From Nocardia shimofusensis NBRC 100134 (GTDB lineage Bacteria > Actinomycetota > Actinomycetes > Mycobacteriales > Mycobacteriaceae), in assembly GCF_001613125.1 (NCBI RefSeq), contig NZ_BDBT01000012.1, positions 142,943-206,942 on the forward strand: 64,000 bases of DNA, given 5' to 3'. Under the pieces are notes generated by a model. That model ran no database searches and was not told where the DNA came from. It worked only from the letters and a program-made list of their open reading frames with translations. Positions 46,262 to 55,757 of this stretch are shown here, one piece after another. A program made the position numbers and the translations under genes. Each line of letters begins with the position of its first letter. The first letter of the stretch is position 1.

Positions 46262-47917
46262 TCATCCCTGCCCTTCGGTGGGCGAAGTGGCTCCGCCCAC
46301 ATCCACGTCGTCGACGGTGCCGGTCGCCGTCTCGTCGGCGTCGTTCGCCGTCTTCTTACGGTCGTCGTAGGGCGGAACCGGCGGTTCGCTGCCGGGAACC
46401 GGCTCCGAGACGAACTCGGCCTCGCGCTCGGCAGCGGTTCCGTGCACGGAGGTCGTCTCCTCGTGCCCGAGATCGCCCGGTTCACGGTCGGTGCTGCCCG
46501 CGGCCGCGGTATCCGCGCCGGTATCGCGCGACCCGGGTTGCCCGCGCGCCTCCTGCGGTTCTTCGCTGTGGTCCTGCATGGTGTCTCCTTCCAGTTCTCG
46601 GGGGCTGTCGAGCGGCTCGAGTTCGTCGGGTGCGAAATAGAGATAGCGGCCGAACCATTCGTGCAGATCGGCCGCGGGATCGTCGTCCAGCACGACACCG
46701 ACGTGTGCCTGTCCGTCGACGTCCTCGTGGACGGAGACGACGCGGGCGGACCGGCCCGCGGTGAACAGATCCTGGGCGTCGGCCCGGCGAGACGGGTGCA
46801 GCCTGACCCTGCTGCCTCGGCGCACCAGCACGCCCGACACCGGCACCGCGTCGATATCCGGGCGTACGGCACCGTCGGCCGCCGGGTCCCACCAATCGAT
46901 GCCCTCGGGCACCTCGGGTACCAGGGGCGAGCGGCCGGGATGCGGATCGCGGAGCACGCCGTGCAGCTGCCGCATCGTCTCCGGCGTGACGGCGTCGCAG
47001 CGGTCGATGATCTCGCCGGCACGCGCGTCGGTCGCACGGGCCTGCGCCTTCTCGTCGTCGGTCATGGTCATCACGCGCAGGGTGAGGATCTCGTCGATCT
47101 CGGTGGAATCGAACAGCGCTCCCTCGCTCTGCTCGGCGATCTCCGGATGGTCGTAGAGGATGATCGGTGAGATCAGCAGCAGGGTGCGGTCGCCGGGCGG
47201 GCCGGCGAGCACCGGGAAGCACCGATGCCGGTCGCAGCGCTCGACCGCGACCGCGGCGTCCGCCGGTGGTTCGAGCGCGGAAACGAACTGTCCCCCGGCG
47301 GCTTCCACGATGAGGTGCGCGCCGATCAGCGAGCGGGCGAGGGCATCGTCGGAATCGGTCGCGGGTGCGGCCACGTTGCGGATCTCGGCGGCGAGCCGCA
47401 GGAATCGGCCGTCCCGCTCGACCCCGAGTTCGAATTCACCGGCCAGCGGCTGCCTGGTCCGTACCAGCGCACCGACGGCCTCGTCCGCCGCGCCGGCGAT
47501 CTCCTCGGTGTCGGAGCCGCTCGAAACCGTCAGTGCGCGCACGAGGTTTCCGGGCGCGACGGGGCCGACGACGATCTCCCGCGCGACCGCCTCGTCCCAG
47601 GACAGCCAGGATCGACCCCCGACGGTGAGTTCGGCGCGCGGTGTACCCGCGCCGTCGATCACCTGACGGTGCTGGAGCTGGAGGAACCGGATCGTCCACG
47701 TCAGCACGGGGTCCGTACCCGGCTCGAGGACGAACTCGGCCGACAACGACGGCTCTTCGCCGAGCCCGGCCGCGGCCGCCCCGGGCGGACCCAGCACACC
47801 GAACTGCCAGCGCGACCGATTCTTACGGCTGTTCGCCCGATAGGGGTAGAGCAGGTAGCCCTCGTAGAGCACCGCGTCGGCGACGGCGCGGGCCCGGGCG
47901 ATCCCCGCGGCGGTCAC
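46262..47917 (-). CDS. Uncharacterised 551-residue hydrogenase-locus protein
   Basis: No family assignment can be made with certainty. The N-terminal part begins VADAVLYEGYLLYPYRANSR and includes RWQFGVLGPPG. The middle has CDRHRCFPVLAG and a nickel- or substrate-neutral mix of strands. The last 120 residues are acidic, Gly/Thr-rich and likely disordered. The GTG at 47917 overlaps the upstream stop. Similar proteins follow hhyL in actinobacterial hydrogenase clusters (from memory). No signal peptide, transmembrane helix or Fe-S motif is present. Perhaps a structural or assembly factor. Confidence 0.75.
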   Translation of the reverse strand: MTAAGIARARAVADAVLYEGYLLYPYRANSRKNRSRWQFGVLGPPGAAAAGLGEEPSLSAEFVLEPGTDPVLTWTIRFLQLQHRQVIDGAGTPRAELTVGGRSWLSWDEAVAREIVVGPVAPGNLVRALTVSSGSDTEEIAGAADEAVGALVRTRQPLAGEFELGVERDGRFLRLAAEIRNVAAPATDSDDALARSLIGAHLIVEAAGGQFVSALEPPADAAVAVERCDRHRCFPVLAGPPGDRTLLLISPIILYDHPEIAEQSEGALFDSTEIDEILTLRVMTMTDDEKAQARATDARAGEIIDRCDAVTPETMRQLHGVLRDPHPGRSPLVPEVPEGIDWWDPAADGAVRPDIDAVPVSGVLVRRGSRVRLHPSRRADAQDLFTAGRSARVVSVHEDVDGQAHVGVVLDDDPAADLHEWFGRYLYFAPDELEPLDSPRELEGDTMQDHSEEPQEARGQPGSRDTGADTAAAGSTDREPGDLGHEETTSVHGTAAEREAEFVSEPVPGSEPPVPPYDDRKKTANDADETATGTVDDVDVGGATSPTEGQG

Positions 47918-48561
47918 GGTGCTTCTCCGGCGTGGGTGAGCAGGCGGGTCACGGCATCGTCGAATCCGAGCAGACCGTGGCCGGATTTGTAGGCGGTCAG
48001 CGCCTCGAGCGTGTCCCGGTGCAGGCGCAGCCAGCCGGTGTTCGGGAAATGCGCGGCCATCACGTCCTGCCATACCGAGACCGGCATATCGAACGTGTCC
48101 TCACGATCCCAGGGGATCTGCTGGATGGCGAAGCCGCCGCTGCCCCGGATGAAGACCGTGCCGCTGAACAGGAACAGCAGCGGCACCGTGCCCTCACGCA
48201 ATGCGTGCAGGTACTTCGATCCGGTCACCTCGAAGTCGTAGGTGCACGGCATCGGCAGATCCACCTCAGCGCCGCCGGAGAACCCGGAAACCATGGTGGC
48301 GCAGTGCATCCAGAGGAACGAGCGCTGCGTGTCCCGCCAGCGCTCACGGGCACCGAACAGATCGGTCAGGCCCGCGCCCTCCTCGTCGGAGTAGCGGCGG
48401 CGCGACGGCTGGATCCGCACCTGCGCGCGTAACGCCACGGCGTGCACGGGCTCCTCGGCGAGCGCGGCGAGACCGACCCGTGCGGTCAGGGTCGGCGCCA
48501 CCGCGTACGGTTCCGGCTTGATCTCGAGCACGGCGAAGGTCATCGAGTGGACGGGACTCAT
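47914..48561 (-). CDS. Conserved hydrogenase-locus protein (DUF6084-like)
   Basis: A 215-residue soluble protein with a beta-rich profile (for example PTLTARVGLAALAEEPVHAV and CTYDFEVTGSKYLHALREG) and WMHCATMVSGFSG near 85. I associate it from memory with DUF6084. The ATG overlaps the stop of the previous gene (ATGA), and its own stop overlaps the 551-residue gene. The strict coupling between hhyL and the protease suggests a subunit or chaperone of the hydrogenase. Confidence 0.78.
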   Translation of the reverse strand: MSPVHSMTFAVLEIKPEPYAVAPTLTARVGLAALAEEPVHAVALRAQVRIQPSRRRYSDEEGAGLTDLFGARERWRDTQRSFLWMHCATMVSGFSGGAEVDLPMPCTYDFEVTGSKYLHALREGTVPLLFLFSGTVFIRGSGGFAIQQIPWDREDTFDMPVSVWQDVMAAHFPNTGWLRLHRDTLEALTAYKSGHGLLGFDDAVTRLLTHAGEAP

Positions 48562-49193
48562 GGCGCGCCGCCCGTGCGCGCCCGGGCCGAGACCGTCGCG
48601 AAGAACTCGTCCAGATAGCGGCGCACCTCGGCCCCGCCGTCGAAGCCGCGCCAGAGCAATCGCATCCGGCCGACGAATTCGTAGCACGCGTCGATCGGCA
48701 GCAGCAGACAACTCGCGGCCGCGGTCCCGTTCTCCGGGACCCGGATCAGCAGGGCTTCGACGTCGGCCGCGAGGGTGTCCAGTTCCGGATGCCGCTGCAC
48801 GAGCGCATTCCACTGCGCCAACGGCAATTCCGATTCGGTCGCGCCCGCGGGCCCCGGGTAGAACGCCACGGTCCGGCCCAGTGCGGAGTTGTGGAAGAAG
48901 AACGCCAGGCCCACCGGAATCTCCAATGCGTCCCACTCGCCCTGGCCGATCTCGAAATCGGGGAAGGCGAGATAGCGGTCGGGCACCGACCGGTAACGCA
49001 ACGCCGCCTTCTGGTCCACGAAAAGCAGGTAGCAGGCGCGGCACACACACAACAGCTGCCTGCCTTCGATGTTCACGACGTGCTGGTGTTCGCCGGCAAT
49101 CGGGTCGGCGCACATCTCACACCGCTCGCCCATCCGCCGCGGCGGCGGGCGCTCGGCGGTGATCCGCCGCAACGTTCGGAACGGTGTGTTCAC
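48558..49193 (-). CDS. Conserved hydrogenase-locus protein with CxxC pairs (DUF5947-like)
   Basis: A 211-residue protein from GTG 49193, overlapping the NifU-like stop. Two Cys pairs, C25-x2-C28 (RCEMC) and C51-x2-C54 (CRAC), flank a short beta hairpin and look like a zinc ribbon or rubredoxin-type site. The rest contains QKAALRYRSVPDRYLAFPDF and GLAFFFHNSALGRTVAFYPG. From memory this is DUF5947, found beside group 1h hydrogenases. A redox or metal-binding role is inference. Confidence 0.78.
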   Translation of the reverse strand: MNTPFRTLRRITAERPPPRRMGERCEMCADPIAGEHQHVVNIEGRQLLCVCRACYLLFVDQKAALRYRSVPDRYLAFPDFEIGQGEWDALEIPVGLAFFFHNSALGRTVAFYPGPAGATESELPLAQWNALVQRHPELDTLAADVEALLIRVPENGTAAASCLLLPIDACYEFVGRMRLLWRGFDGGAEVRRYLDEFFATVSARARTGGAP

Positions 49194-50107
49194 CCGTGCA
49201 CCCCCACCGGTACCGCCATCGACAGCACGCCGTCACGCACCAGCACCGGGATCGGCTCCAGGTGACCGTCGCCGTCGATGCGCGCACCGGCCGCCACGAC
49301 GTCGAAATGCGCGCGGCAGGTGGGGCAGCGCAGGATCGCGTCGCCGACCGGCAATCCGGGCCGCCGGTGCAGGGCCGCCCCGGCGAGCGACTGCGCACAG
49401 ACCGGGCAGAGGTCCCGGTAGGCGAAGACGTGCTCACCCACCCGGCAGGCCAGCACCGGGGCCCCGGCCACGGCGAACCCGCCCACCTCGCCGGGGACCA
49501 GCTCGGCCAGTTCGGGGGCCGGGACCCAATGGCCCGCCGCGTCGCTCGAACGCACCCGGGAGAACAGCGAATCGGCGGGGATCGGCGCCGCGGGCGCGGT
49601 GGTCGCGGCGACGACTTCGATGGCCTCGATCTCCGGCGCCGCCGCGCGGACCGCGTCCTGCACCGCCAGCTCCAGGGTCACCGACGAGGACGGGCAGCCG
49701 CGGCAACTCCCGGTCAGTTCGAGGCGGACCACCGCGCCGGCGATCTCGACCAATTCCACGTCGCCGCCGTGCGAACCCAGGTAGGGACGCACACTGTCCA
49801 GCGCCGCCCGCACTCGGGTGTCCACGTCGTGCGGGTGCAGCCCGTGGACGAGCAGCAGGCTCGCGACCAGGTCGTCGCGAGCCAGCCGTTCCAGCATCCC
49901 GGTGTCCATCAGTTCGACCACCCGTGCCAGACCGGCCCCGTACAGATCGACGACCTCGCGCACCAGCTGTTCGGCGCGTTCACGAGCCACCGCGCCACCC
50001 GCCGAACTCGCCTCGAGCAGCGTCTCTATCCGATCACCCGCCGTACGCCACCGGCTTTCGCCGGGGTTCGCGTCGGCCTGTTCTGCCGGGCGGACATCCA
50101 CCGCCAC
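49190..50107 (-). CDS. NifU-domain / Rieske-like fusion protein of the hydrogenase locus
   Basis: A 305-residue protein. Residues about 95-165 are a NifU C-terminal domain with the Fe-S scaffold pair C135-RG-C138. Residues about 195-300 resemble a Rieske fold, but the usual C-x-H and C-x2-H are C234-PV-C237 and C261-PT-C264, with H267 after them. This could make a four-Cys site instead of a Rieske cluster. GTG 50107 touches the GGGAGG site; GTG 50101 has better spacing and may be the true start. Likely an electron carrier or Fe-S assembly factor for HhySL. Confidence 0.85.
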   Translation of the reverse strand: MAVDVRPAEQADANPGESRWRTAGDRIETLLEASSAGGAVARERAEQLVREVVDLYGAGLARVVELMDTGMLERLARDDLVASLLLVHGLHPHDVDTRVRAALDSVRPYLGSHGGDVELVEIAGAVVRLELTGSCRGCPSSSVTLELAVQDAVRAAAPEIEAIEVVAATTAPAAPIPADSLFSRVRSSDAAGHWVPAPELAELVPGEVGGFAVAGAPVLACRVGEHVFAYRDLCPVCAQSLAGAALHRRPGLPVGDAILRCPTCRAHFDVVAAGARIDGDGHLEPIPVLVRDGVLSMAVPVGVHG

Positions 50108-50134
50108 CCTCCCGTCGCCGGTACCGATACGGAC

Positions 50135-51931
50135 TCACTCCGGGGTGAGCGCCTGCGTCGGCGAGTGCAGTTTCTGCAGCGTCTGCCCCTTGCCGAGATA
50201 CATGTGCACGCCGCACGGCAGGCACGGGTCGAAACTGCGCACCGTGCGCATGATGTCGATGCCCTTGAAGTGCTCGCGGTCGTTCTCCTCGAAGATCGGC
50301 TGCCCTTGCACCGCGTCCTCGTACGGGCCAGGGGTGCCGAAGGCATCGCGCGGGCTGGCGTTCCACGGGGTCGGCGGATACGGGTGGTAGTTCGCGATCT
50401 TCCCGTCCCGGATCACCATGTGGTGCGAGAGCACACCGCGCACCGCCTCGGTGAAACCGCAGCCGATGCCCTCCTCGGGCACCTCGAAAGGCTCCCAGGT
50501 CTTGGTGTGGCCCGCCCGTATCTCCGTGAGCGCTTTCTCCGCGAAATGCAGTGCGCAGGCCGCCGCGTAGGCCTGGAAGTAGGTGCGGGCACGGTCGCGT
50601 TCGATGGTGTTGCTGCCGTGCACGGGGATCTTCCACTCCAGCGTGACCGGCCCCTTCAGCGCGGTCTTCGGCAGATTGATCTGCACGCTGTGACCGGTGG
50701 CCTTCACATATCCGATATCGACCAGGTTCGCCAGCGCCGTCGACCACAGGCGCGCCAGCGGGCCACCGCCGGTGTCCAATGCGAGGTGATCGGTGCCGTC
50801 GAACCAGCGCGGTGACATGACCCAGCTGTACTTGTCGTCCAGGTCGCGTTTCTGCGGCTTGGGGTTGGTGTGCTGGTTCCAGGGGTGGCGCCGGTCCACC
50901 GGATTGCCCAGCGGGTCGGTTGTCACGAACATCTCCTGGTCGGTCCAGTCCTCGTAGTAGGAACTGCCGAGCAGGATCCGCAGACCGAGGTTGATGTCGA
51001 CCAGGGACGTGGTGACCAGCTTGCCGTCCACCACGACTCCCGGGGTGACGAACATCTTTCGACCCCAGTCCTCCATGTCCTTGTACTCGAAATTGCAGAC
51101 CTCGGGGTCCTGGAACGAACCCCAGCAGCCGAGCAGCGTCCGCCGCAGGCCGACCTTCTCGTAGCCGGGCAACGCCTCGTAGAAGAAATCGAACAGGTCG
51201 TCGTGCATCGGAACGACGCGCTTCATGAACTCGACGTAGCGCATCAATCTGGTCATGTAATCGGTCATCAACTGCACCGTCGCCACCGTGCCCGGACCGC
51301 CGGGATACAGCGTCGACGGATGCACATGCCTGCCCTCCATCAGGCAGAACATCTCGCGGGTATACCGGCTGACCTGCAGGGCCTCCCGGTAGAACTCCCC
51401 GGTGAACGGGTTGAGAGCCCGCATGATGTCGGCGATGGTGCGGTAGCCGTGGGCCTCGGCGTGCGGAGCCTCGGCCCGCTCGGCCGCGGCGAGCACCCCC
51501 GGGTTGGTCTCCGCGACCATCTTCTCGCAGAAATCCACCCCGACCAGGTTCTCCTGGAAGATGTTGTGGTCGAACATGTACTCGGCGGCCTCGCCGAGGT
51601 TGACGATCCATTCGCCCAGGTGCGGCGGCTGGACTCCGTAGGCCATGTTCTGGGCGTAGCAGGAGCACGTCGCGTGGTTGTCGCCGCAGATGCCGCATAT
51701 CCGGCTGGTGATGAAATGTGCGTCGCGCGGGTCCTTGCCGCGCATGAAGATCGAATAGCCGCGGAAGATGGACGAGGTGCTGTGGCACTCGACCACTTCC
51801 CGGTTCGCGAAGTCGATCTTGGTATAGATTCCGAGGCTGCCGACGATACGAGTGATCGGATCCCACGCCATGTCGACGAGGCTGTCCGGTTGGATCGTGC
51901 GGTGCGAGGGCTCGGGGATGATCTGAGTCAT
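50135..51931 (-). CDS. hhyL: [NiFe]-hydrogenase large subunit, group 1h (actinobacterial high-affinity)
   Basis: A 598-residue catalytic subunit. Nickel ligands lie in RICGICGDNH (C79, C82) and in DPCLPCGVH (C570, C573). A tail of 22 residues follows His576 and would be removed by the maturation protease encoded at 45607. The L1/L2 motif forms and the gene neighbours fit group 1h enzymes that oxidise atmospheric H2. Length is typical of the class. It starts 12 bases after hhyS ends. Confidence 0.95.
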   Translation of the reverse strand: MTQIIPEPSHRTIQPDSLVDMAWDPITRIVGSLGIYTKIDFANREVVECHSTSSIFRGYSIFMRGKDPRDAHFITSRICGICGDNHATCSCYAQNMAYGVQPPHLGEWIVNLGEAAEYMFDHNIFQENLVGVDFCEKMVAETNPGVLAAAERAEAPHAEAHGYRTIADIMRALNPFTGEFYREALQVSRYTREMFCLMEGRHVHPSTLYPGGPGTVATVQLMTDYMTRLMRYVEFMKRVVPMHDDLFDFFYEALPGYEKVGLRRTLLGCWGSFQDPEVCNFEYKDMEDWGRKMFVTPGVVVDGKLVTTSLVDINLGLRILLGSSYYEDWTDQEMFVTTDPLGNPVDRRHPWNQHTNPKPQKRDLDDKYSWVMSPRWFDGTDHLALDTGGGPLARLWSTALANLVDIGYVKATGHSVQINLPKTALKGPVTLEWKIPVHGSNTIERDRARTYFQAYAAACALHFAEKALTEIRAGHTKTWEPFEVPEEGIGCGFTEAVRGVLSHHMVIRDGKIANYHPYPPTPWNASPRDAFGTPGPYEDAVQGQPIFEENDREHFKGIDIMRTVRSFDPCLPCGVHMYLGKGQTLQKLHSPTQALTPE

Positions 51932-51942
51932 CGGAGCTTCTC

Positions 51943-52998
<1,056 letters not shown>

Positions 52999-53057
52999 AT
53001 CCTGCCACCTTCCGGAGTCGGAGCGGCGACTCGTCGCTCCGGCCCGCTTCGCGGGTT

Positions 53058-53073
53058 TGTGACGCCGATCACG
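53058..53073. promoter_or_regulatory. CRP/GlxR-like binding site upstream of hhyS
   Basis: TGTGACGCCGATCACG matches TGTGA-N6-TCACA at 9 of 10 defined positions. It is centred about 67 bases before the hhyS start, between hypB and hhyS, so hhyS likely has its own cAMP-linked or starvation-linked promoter. Confidence 0.6.
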
Positions 53074-53078
53074 TCAGT

Positions 53079-53816
53079 CTAGGCGGGGTCGATCACACCC
53101 TCAAGACTCGCCGAGACCGTCCGGCGCTGCTCACCCAGCCACTCGTACCAGTGATCGAGGCCCTCGCCGGTGGTCACCGACAGCGGCAGGATGTCCACGC
53201 CCGGATTCACCGCACGCGCGTACTCGGTACACGCGGCCAGGTCGAAATCGACATACGGCAGCAGATCGATCTTGTTCACGAGCACCAGACCCGCCGCGGC
53301 GAACATGTGTGGGTACTTCAGCGGTTTGTCCGTTCCCTCGCACACCGAGATCATCACGACCTTGCGGTGTTCCCCGAGGTCGAACAGTGCCGGACAGACC
53401 AGATTGCCGACATTCTCGACGAACAGCACGGTGCCGGGCGCGGGGTCCAGCGCGTTCAGAGCCCGATGCGTCATCTCGGCATCCAGATGACAACCGGATC
53501 CGGTGTTCACCTGCACGGCCCGCGCCCCGGTCGCGGCGATTCGCTCCGTGTCCAGCTCCGTCTCCTGGTCACCCTCGATCACCGCGATCGGCGTCTCGGG
53601 CAGCTCGCGAATCGTCCGCTCGAGCAGCGTGGTCTTCCCCGCGCCCGGGGAACTGGTCATGTTCAGTGCCAGGATGCCGCGCTCCCGCAGCCACTCGCGA
53701 TTGTGCTGGGCGAGGTGGTCGTTCTTCGCCAGCACCTTCTGCTCCAGCGACACCGTCTCTGTCAGGGGTGCGTGCTCGTGCTCGGCGACGTTCCCACATC
53801 CGCAGGTTGCGCACAT
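53079..53816 (-). CDS. hypB: Hydrogenase nickel-insertion GTPase HypB
   Basis: A 245-residue SIMIBI GTPase. The start MCATCGCGN is the N-terminal CxxCGC high-affinity nickel site. The P-loop is SSPGAGKTTLLE near residue 55. ENVGNLVCPALFDLG and VNKIDLLPY are the other GTPase motifs. It delivers nickel to the large-subunit precursor with HypA. Its 5' end overlaps hypA by 55 bases. A His-rich storage region is nearly absent. Confidence 0.95.
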   Translation of the reverse strand: MCATCGCGNVAEHEHAPLTETVSLEQKVLAKNDHLAQHNREWLRERGILALNMTSSPGAGKTTLLERTIRELPETPIAVIEGDQETELDTERIAATGARAVQVNTGSGCHLDAEMTHRALNALDPAPGTVLFVENVGNLVCPALFDLGEHRKVVMISVCEGTDKPLKYPHMFAAAGLVLVNKIDLLPYVDFDLAACTEYARAVNPGVDILPLSVTTGEGLDHWYEWLGEQRRTVSASLEGVIDPA

Positions 53817-54148
53817 TCGAGGCTCACTTCCATCGACCGGATTCGCAGTTCCCGGCCTGTCCTGATCTCCACGTCGGCGCTTCCGCACCGGCAGAGCAGG
53901 AGCAGATCGGTGACGGTGAAGTCCGCACCGCAGCCGCGGCAATGCGCCGCGCCGGGTACGCACCGGATATCCAAGCTCGCCCCCTCCGCGACGGTGCCCT
54001 CGGCAACGAGGTCGAAACAGAATCGCATCGCTTCCGGGACCACCGCGGTCAGAACACCCACATCGACGGTCACGCTGTACACCTGCCGACCCGCCGCGTG
54101 CTCACACACGGCGTCGATGACACTCTGCGTGATGGCGAGTTCGTGCAT
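53762..54148 (-). CDS. hypA: Hydrogenase nickel metallochaperone HypA
   Basis: A 128-residue protein beginning MHELAITQSV; His2 is the nickel ligand. The zinc site is formed by CRGCG and LLLCRCG, with the first two Cys at about 70 and 73. The last 17 residues extend beyond the usual end and overlap hypB in another frame. It is the first gene of the hyp/hhy locus. The upstream region (54149-54332) should hold its promoter, but no motif is clear. Confidence 0.93.
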   Translation of the reverse strand: MHELAITQSVIDAVCEHAAGRQVYSVTVDVGVLTAVVPEAMRFCFDLVAEGTVAEGASLDIRCVPGAAHCRGCGADFTVTDLLLLCRCGSADVEIRTGRELRIRSMEVSLECAQPADVGTSPSTSTHP

Positions 54149-54332
54149 CGTGGTCCGACTCTCGAGGGATAGTTGGATGCTACTACCGCCCATGTCGATC
54201 TGCTATCGCGTTGCGGTGCGGCTGAACCCGCAGCGCCATGTTTAGCCGTGGGACAGCGCGGCATGCCCTCGGCAAGGACCGGGCGCGTGGTAGCGCGGGA
54301 CCGGTCGTACGCCGAAGGAGAGGAGTCGCCCG

Positions 54333-54890
54333 ATGGCTGAACTGGACGGGGTGCGGGCCCTGATCGTCACCGCGAACACCGGGGTGGAACACGACGAGCT
54401 GGTGACGCCGCGCGACCGGTTGCGCGAACGCGGCGCGATGGTCACCCACGCCGCGCCGAAGGCGGAGCGGGTGAGCACCTATCGCCACGATCTGGAGCCG
54501 GCCGAGAGCGTGGAGCCGGACCTCGGTCTCGACGAGGTCCAGGTCGGGGATTTCGACGTGCTGGTGCTGCCCGGCGGCACCGTCAATGCCGACAAGCTGC
54601 GCATGGACGACCGCGCGGTCGCGCTGGCCAAAGACTTCGCCGCCGCGGGCAAGCCGATCGCCGCGATCTGTCACGGCCCGTGGCTGCTCGCCGAGGCGGA
54701 CCTGATCGAGGGCAAGACGCTCACCTCCTATCCGTCGCTGCGTACCGATCTCGCCAACGCGGGCGGCACCTGGGTGGACGAGCCCGCCGTCCGTTCCGGC
54801 GAGGGCGACTGGACGCTCATCACCTCACGCAACCCCCGTGACCTCGACGATTTCGTGTACGCGATCACCCGGGAGCTCACGGCGGCCTGA
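54333..54890 (+). CDS. DJ-1/PfpI-family protein (YhbO-like)
   Basis: A 185-residue class I glutamine-amidotransferase-like protein. The nucleophile elbow is AICHGPW, with C113 and H114. E19 in GVEHDEL is the acidic partner of the Cys. Members act as deglycases, chaperones or stress proteases. A GGAGAGG-type site precedes the ATG. It is divergent from hypA and followed on the same strand by a peroxiredoxin, which suggests a stress role. Confidence 0.9.
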   Translation: MAELDGVRALIVTANTGVEHDELVTPRDRLRERGAMVTHAAPKAERVSTYRHDLEPAESVEPDLGLDEVQVGDFDVLVLPGGTVNADKLRMDDRAVALAKDFAAAGKPIAAICHGPWLLAEADLIEGKTLTSYPSLRTDLANAGGTWVDEPAVRSGEGDWTLITSRNPRDLDDFVYAITRELTAA

Positions 54891-55027
54891 CCGCCCGCCG
54901 CATGCGATCCGGCGCTCGACGAGGGCCGCCCGCCACCGCAGCCCCGGCACGATCGCCGCTGGACAGAGTTGCCGGCGGGATACTCTGATGGTGTTTCGCC
55001 ACCAACCTTCGATCGAAGAGGTGACCG

Positions 55028-55753
55028 ATGACCACTGCTGAAACTCCCGCTCAGACCGCAATCCCGATGCCCCGGATCGGTGACCCGGCGCCCGCGTTCA
55101 CCGCGGTGACCACGCAGGGGACGATCAACTTCCCCGCCGACTACAAGGGCAAGTGGGTGATCCTGTTCTCCCACCCGGCCGACTTCACCCCGGTATGCAC
55201 CAGCGAATTCATCACTTTCGCCTCGATGCAGGAGGAGTTCGGCAAGTACAACACCGAACTCGTCGGACTGTCCGTCGACGGCCTCTACAGTCACATCGCC
55301 TGGCTGCGCACCATCAAGGACAAGATCACCTTCCGCGGCATGAGCGACGTCGAGGTGACGTTCCCGCTCATCGAGGACATCACGATGGAGGTGGCCCGTC
55401 GCTACGGAATGATCATGCCGGGCGAAGACAGCACCAAGGCCGTGCGCGGAGTCTTCGTCGTCGACCCGGCCGGGATCATCCGCACGATGATCTACTACCC
55501 GCTGAGCACGGGCCGCAACTTCGACGAACTGCTCCGCGTGATCAAGTCCCTGCAGACCGCCGACGCGTTCGGGGTAGCCACGCCCGCCGACTGGCGTCCC
55601 GGCGAGCCGGTGATCGTCCCGACCGCCGGGTCCTGCGGTGTCGCGGCGGACCGGATGTCCGGCGCCGAGGAAGGCGTCGAGTGCGAGGACTGGTTCTTCT
55701 GCACCAAGCAGATCAGCGAGGAGGATGTCGAGAAGGCCATCCGCGTCGATTAG
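55028..55753 (+). CDS. Prx6-type peroxiredoxin
   Basis: A 241-residue peroxidase. The peroxidatic C57 is in PADFTPVCTSEF. C-terminal Cys near 203, C219 and C225 (VECEDWFFCTK) match the extra Cys of long Prx6-like enzymes that use them for resolution. It reduces H2O2 and organic peroxides. GAGGTGACCG lies before the ATG. Its neighbour encodes a DJ-1-like stress protein, and no AhpD or thioredoxin gene is adjacent. Confidence 0.93.
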   Translation: MTTAETPAQTAIPMPRIGDPAPAFTAVTTQGTINFPADYKGKWVILFSHPADFTPVCTSEFITFASMQEEFGKYNTELVGLSVDGLYSHIAWLRTIKDKITFRGMSDVEVTFPLIEDITMEVARRYGMIMPGEDSTKAVRGVFVVDPAGIIRTMIYYPLSTGRNFDELLRVIKSLQTADAFGVATPADWRPGEPVIVPTAGSCGVAADRMSGAEEGVECEDWFFCTKQISEEDVEKAIRVD

Positions 55754-55757
55754 GGAG

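Noticed and set aside
49190..50107. Calling the C-terminal domain a normal Rieske [2Fe-2S] protein
   Set aside because: The two His ligands are not in the required C-x-H and C-x2-H positions; only Cys pairs are present.
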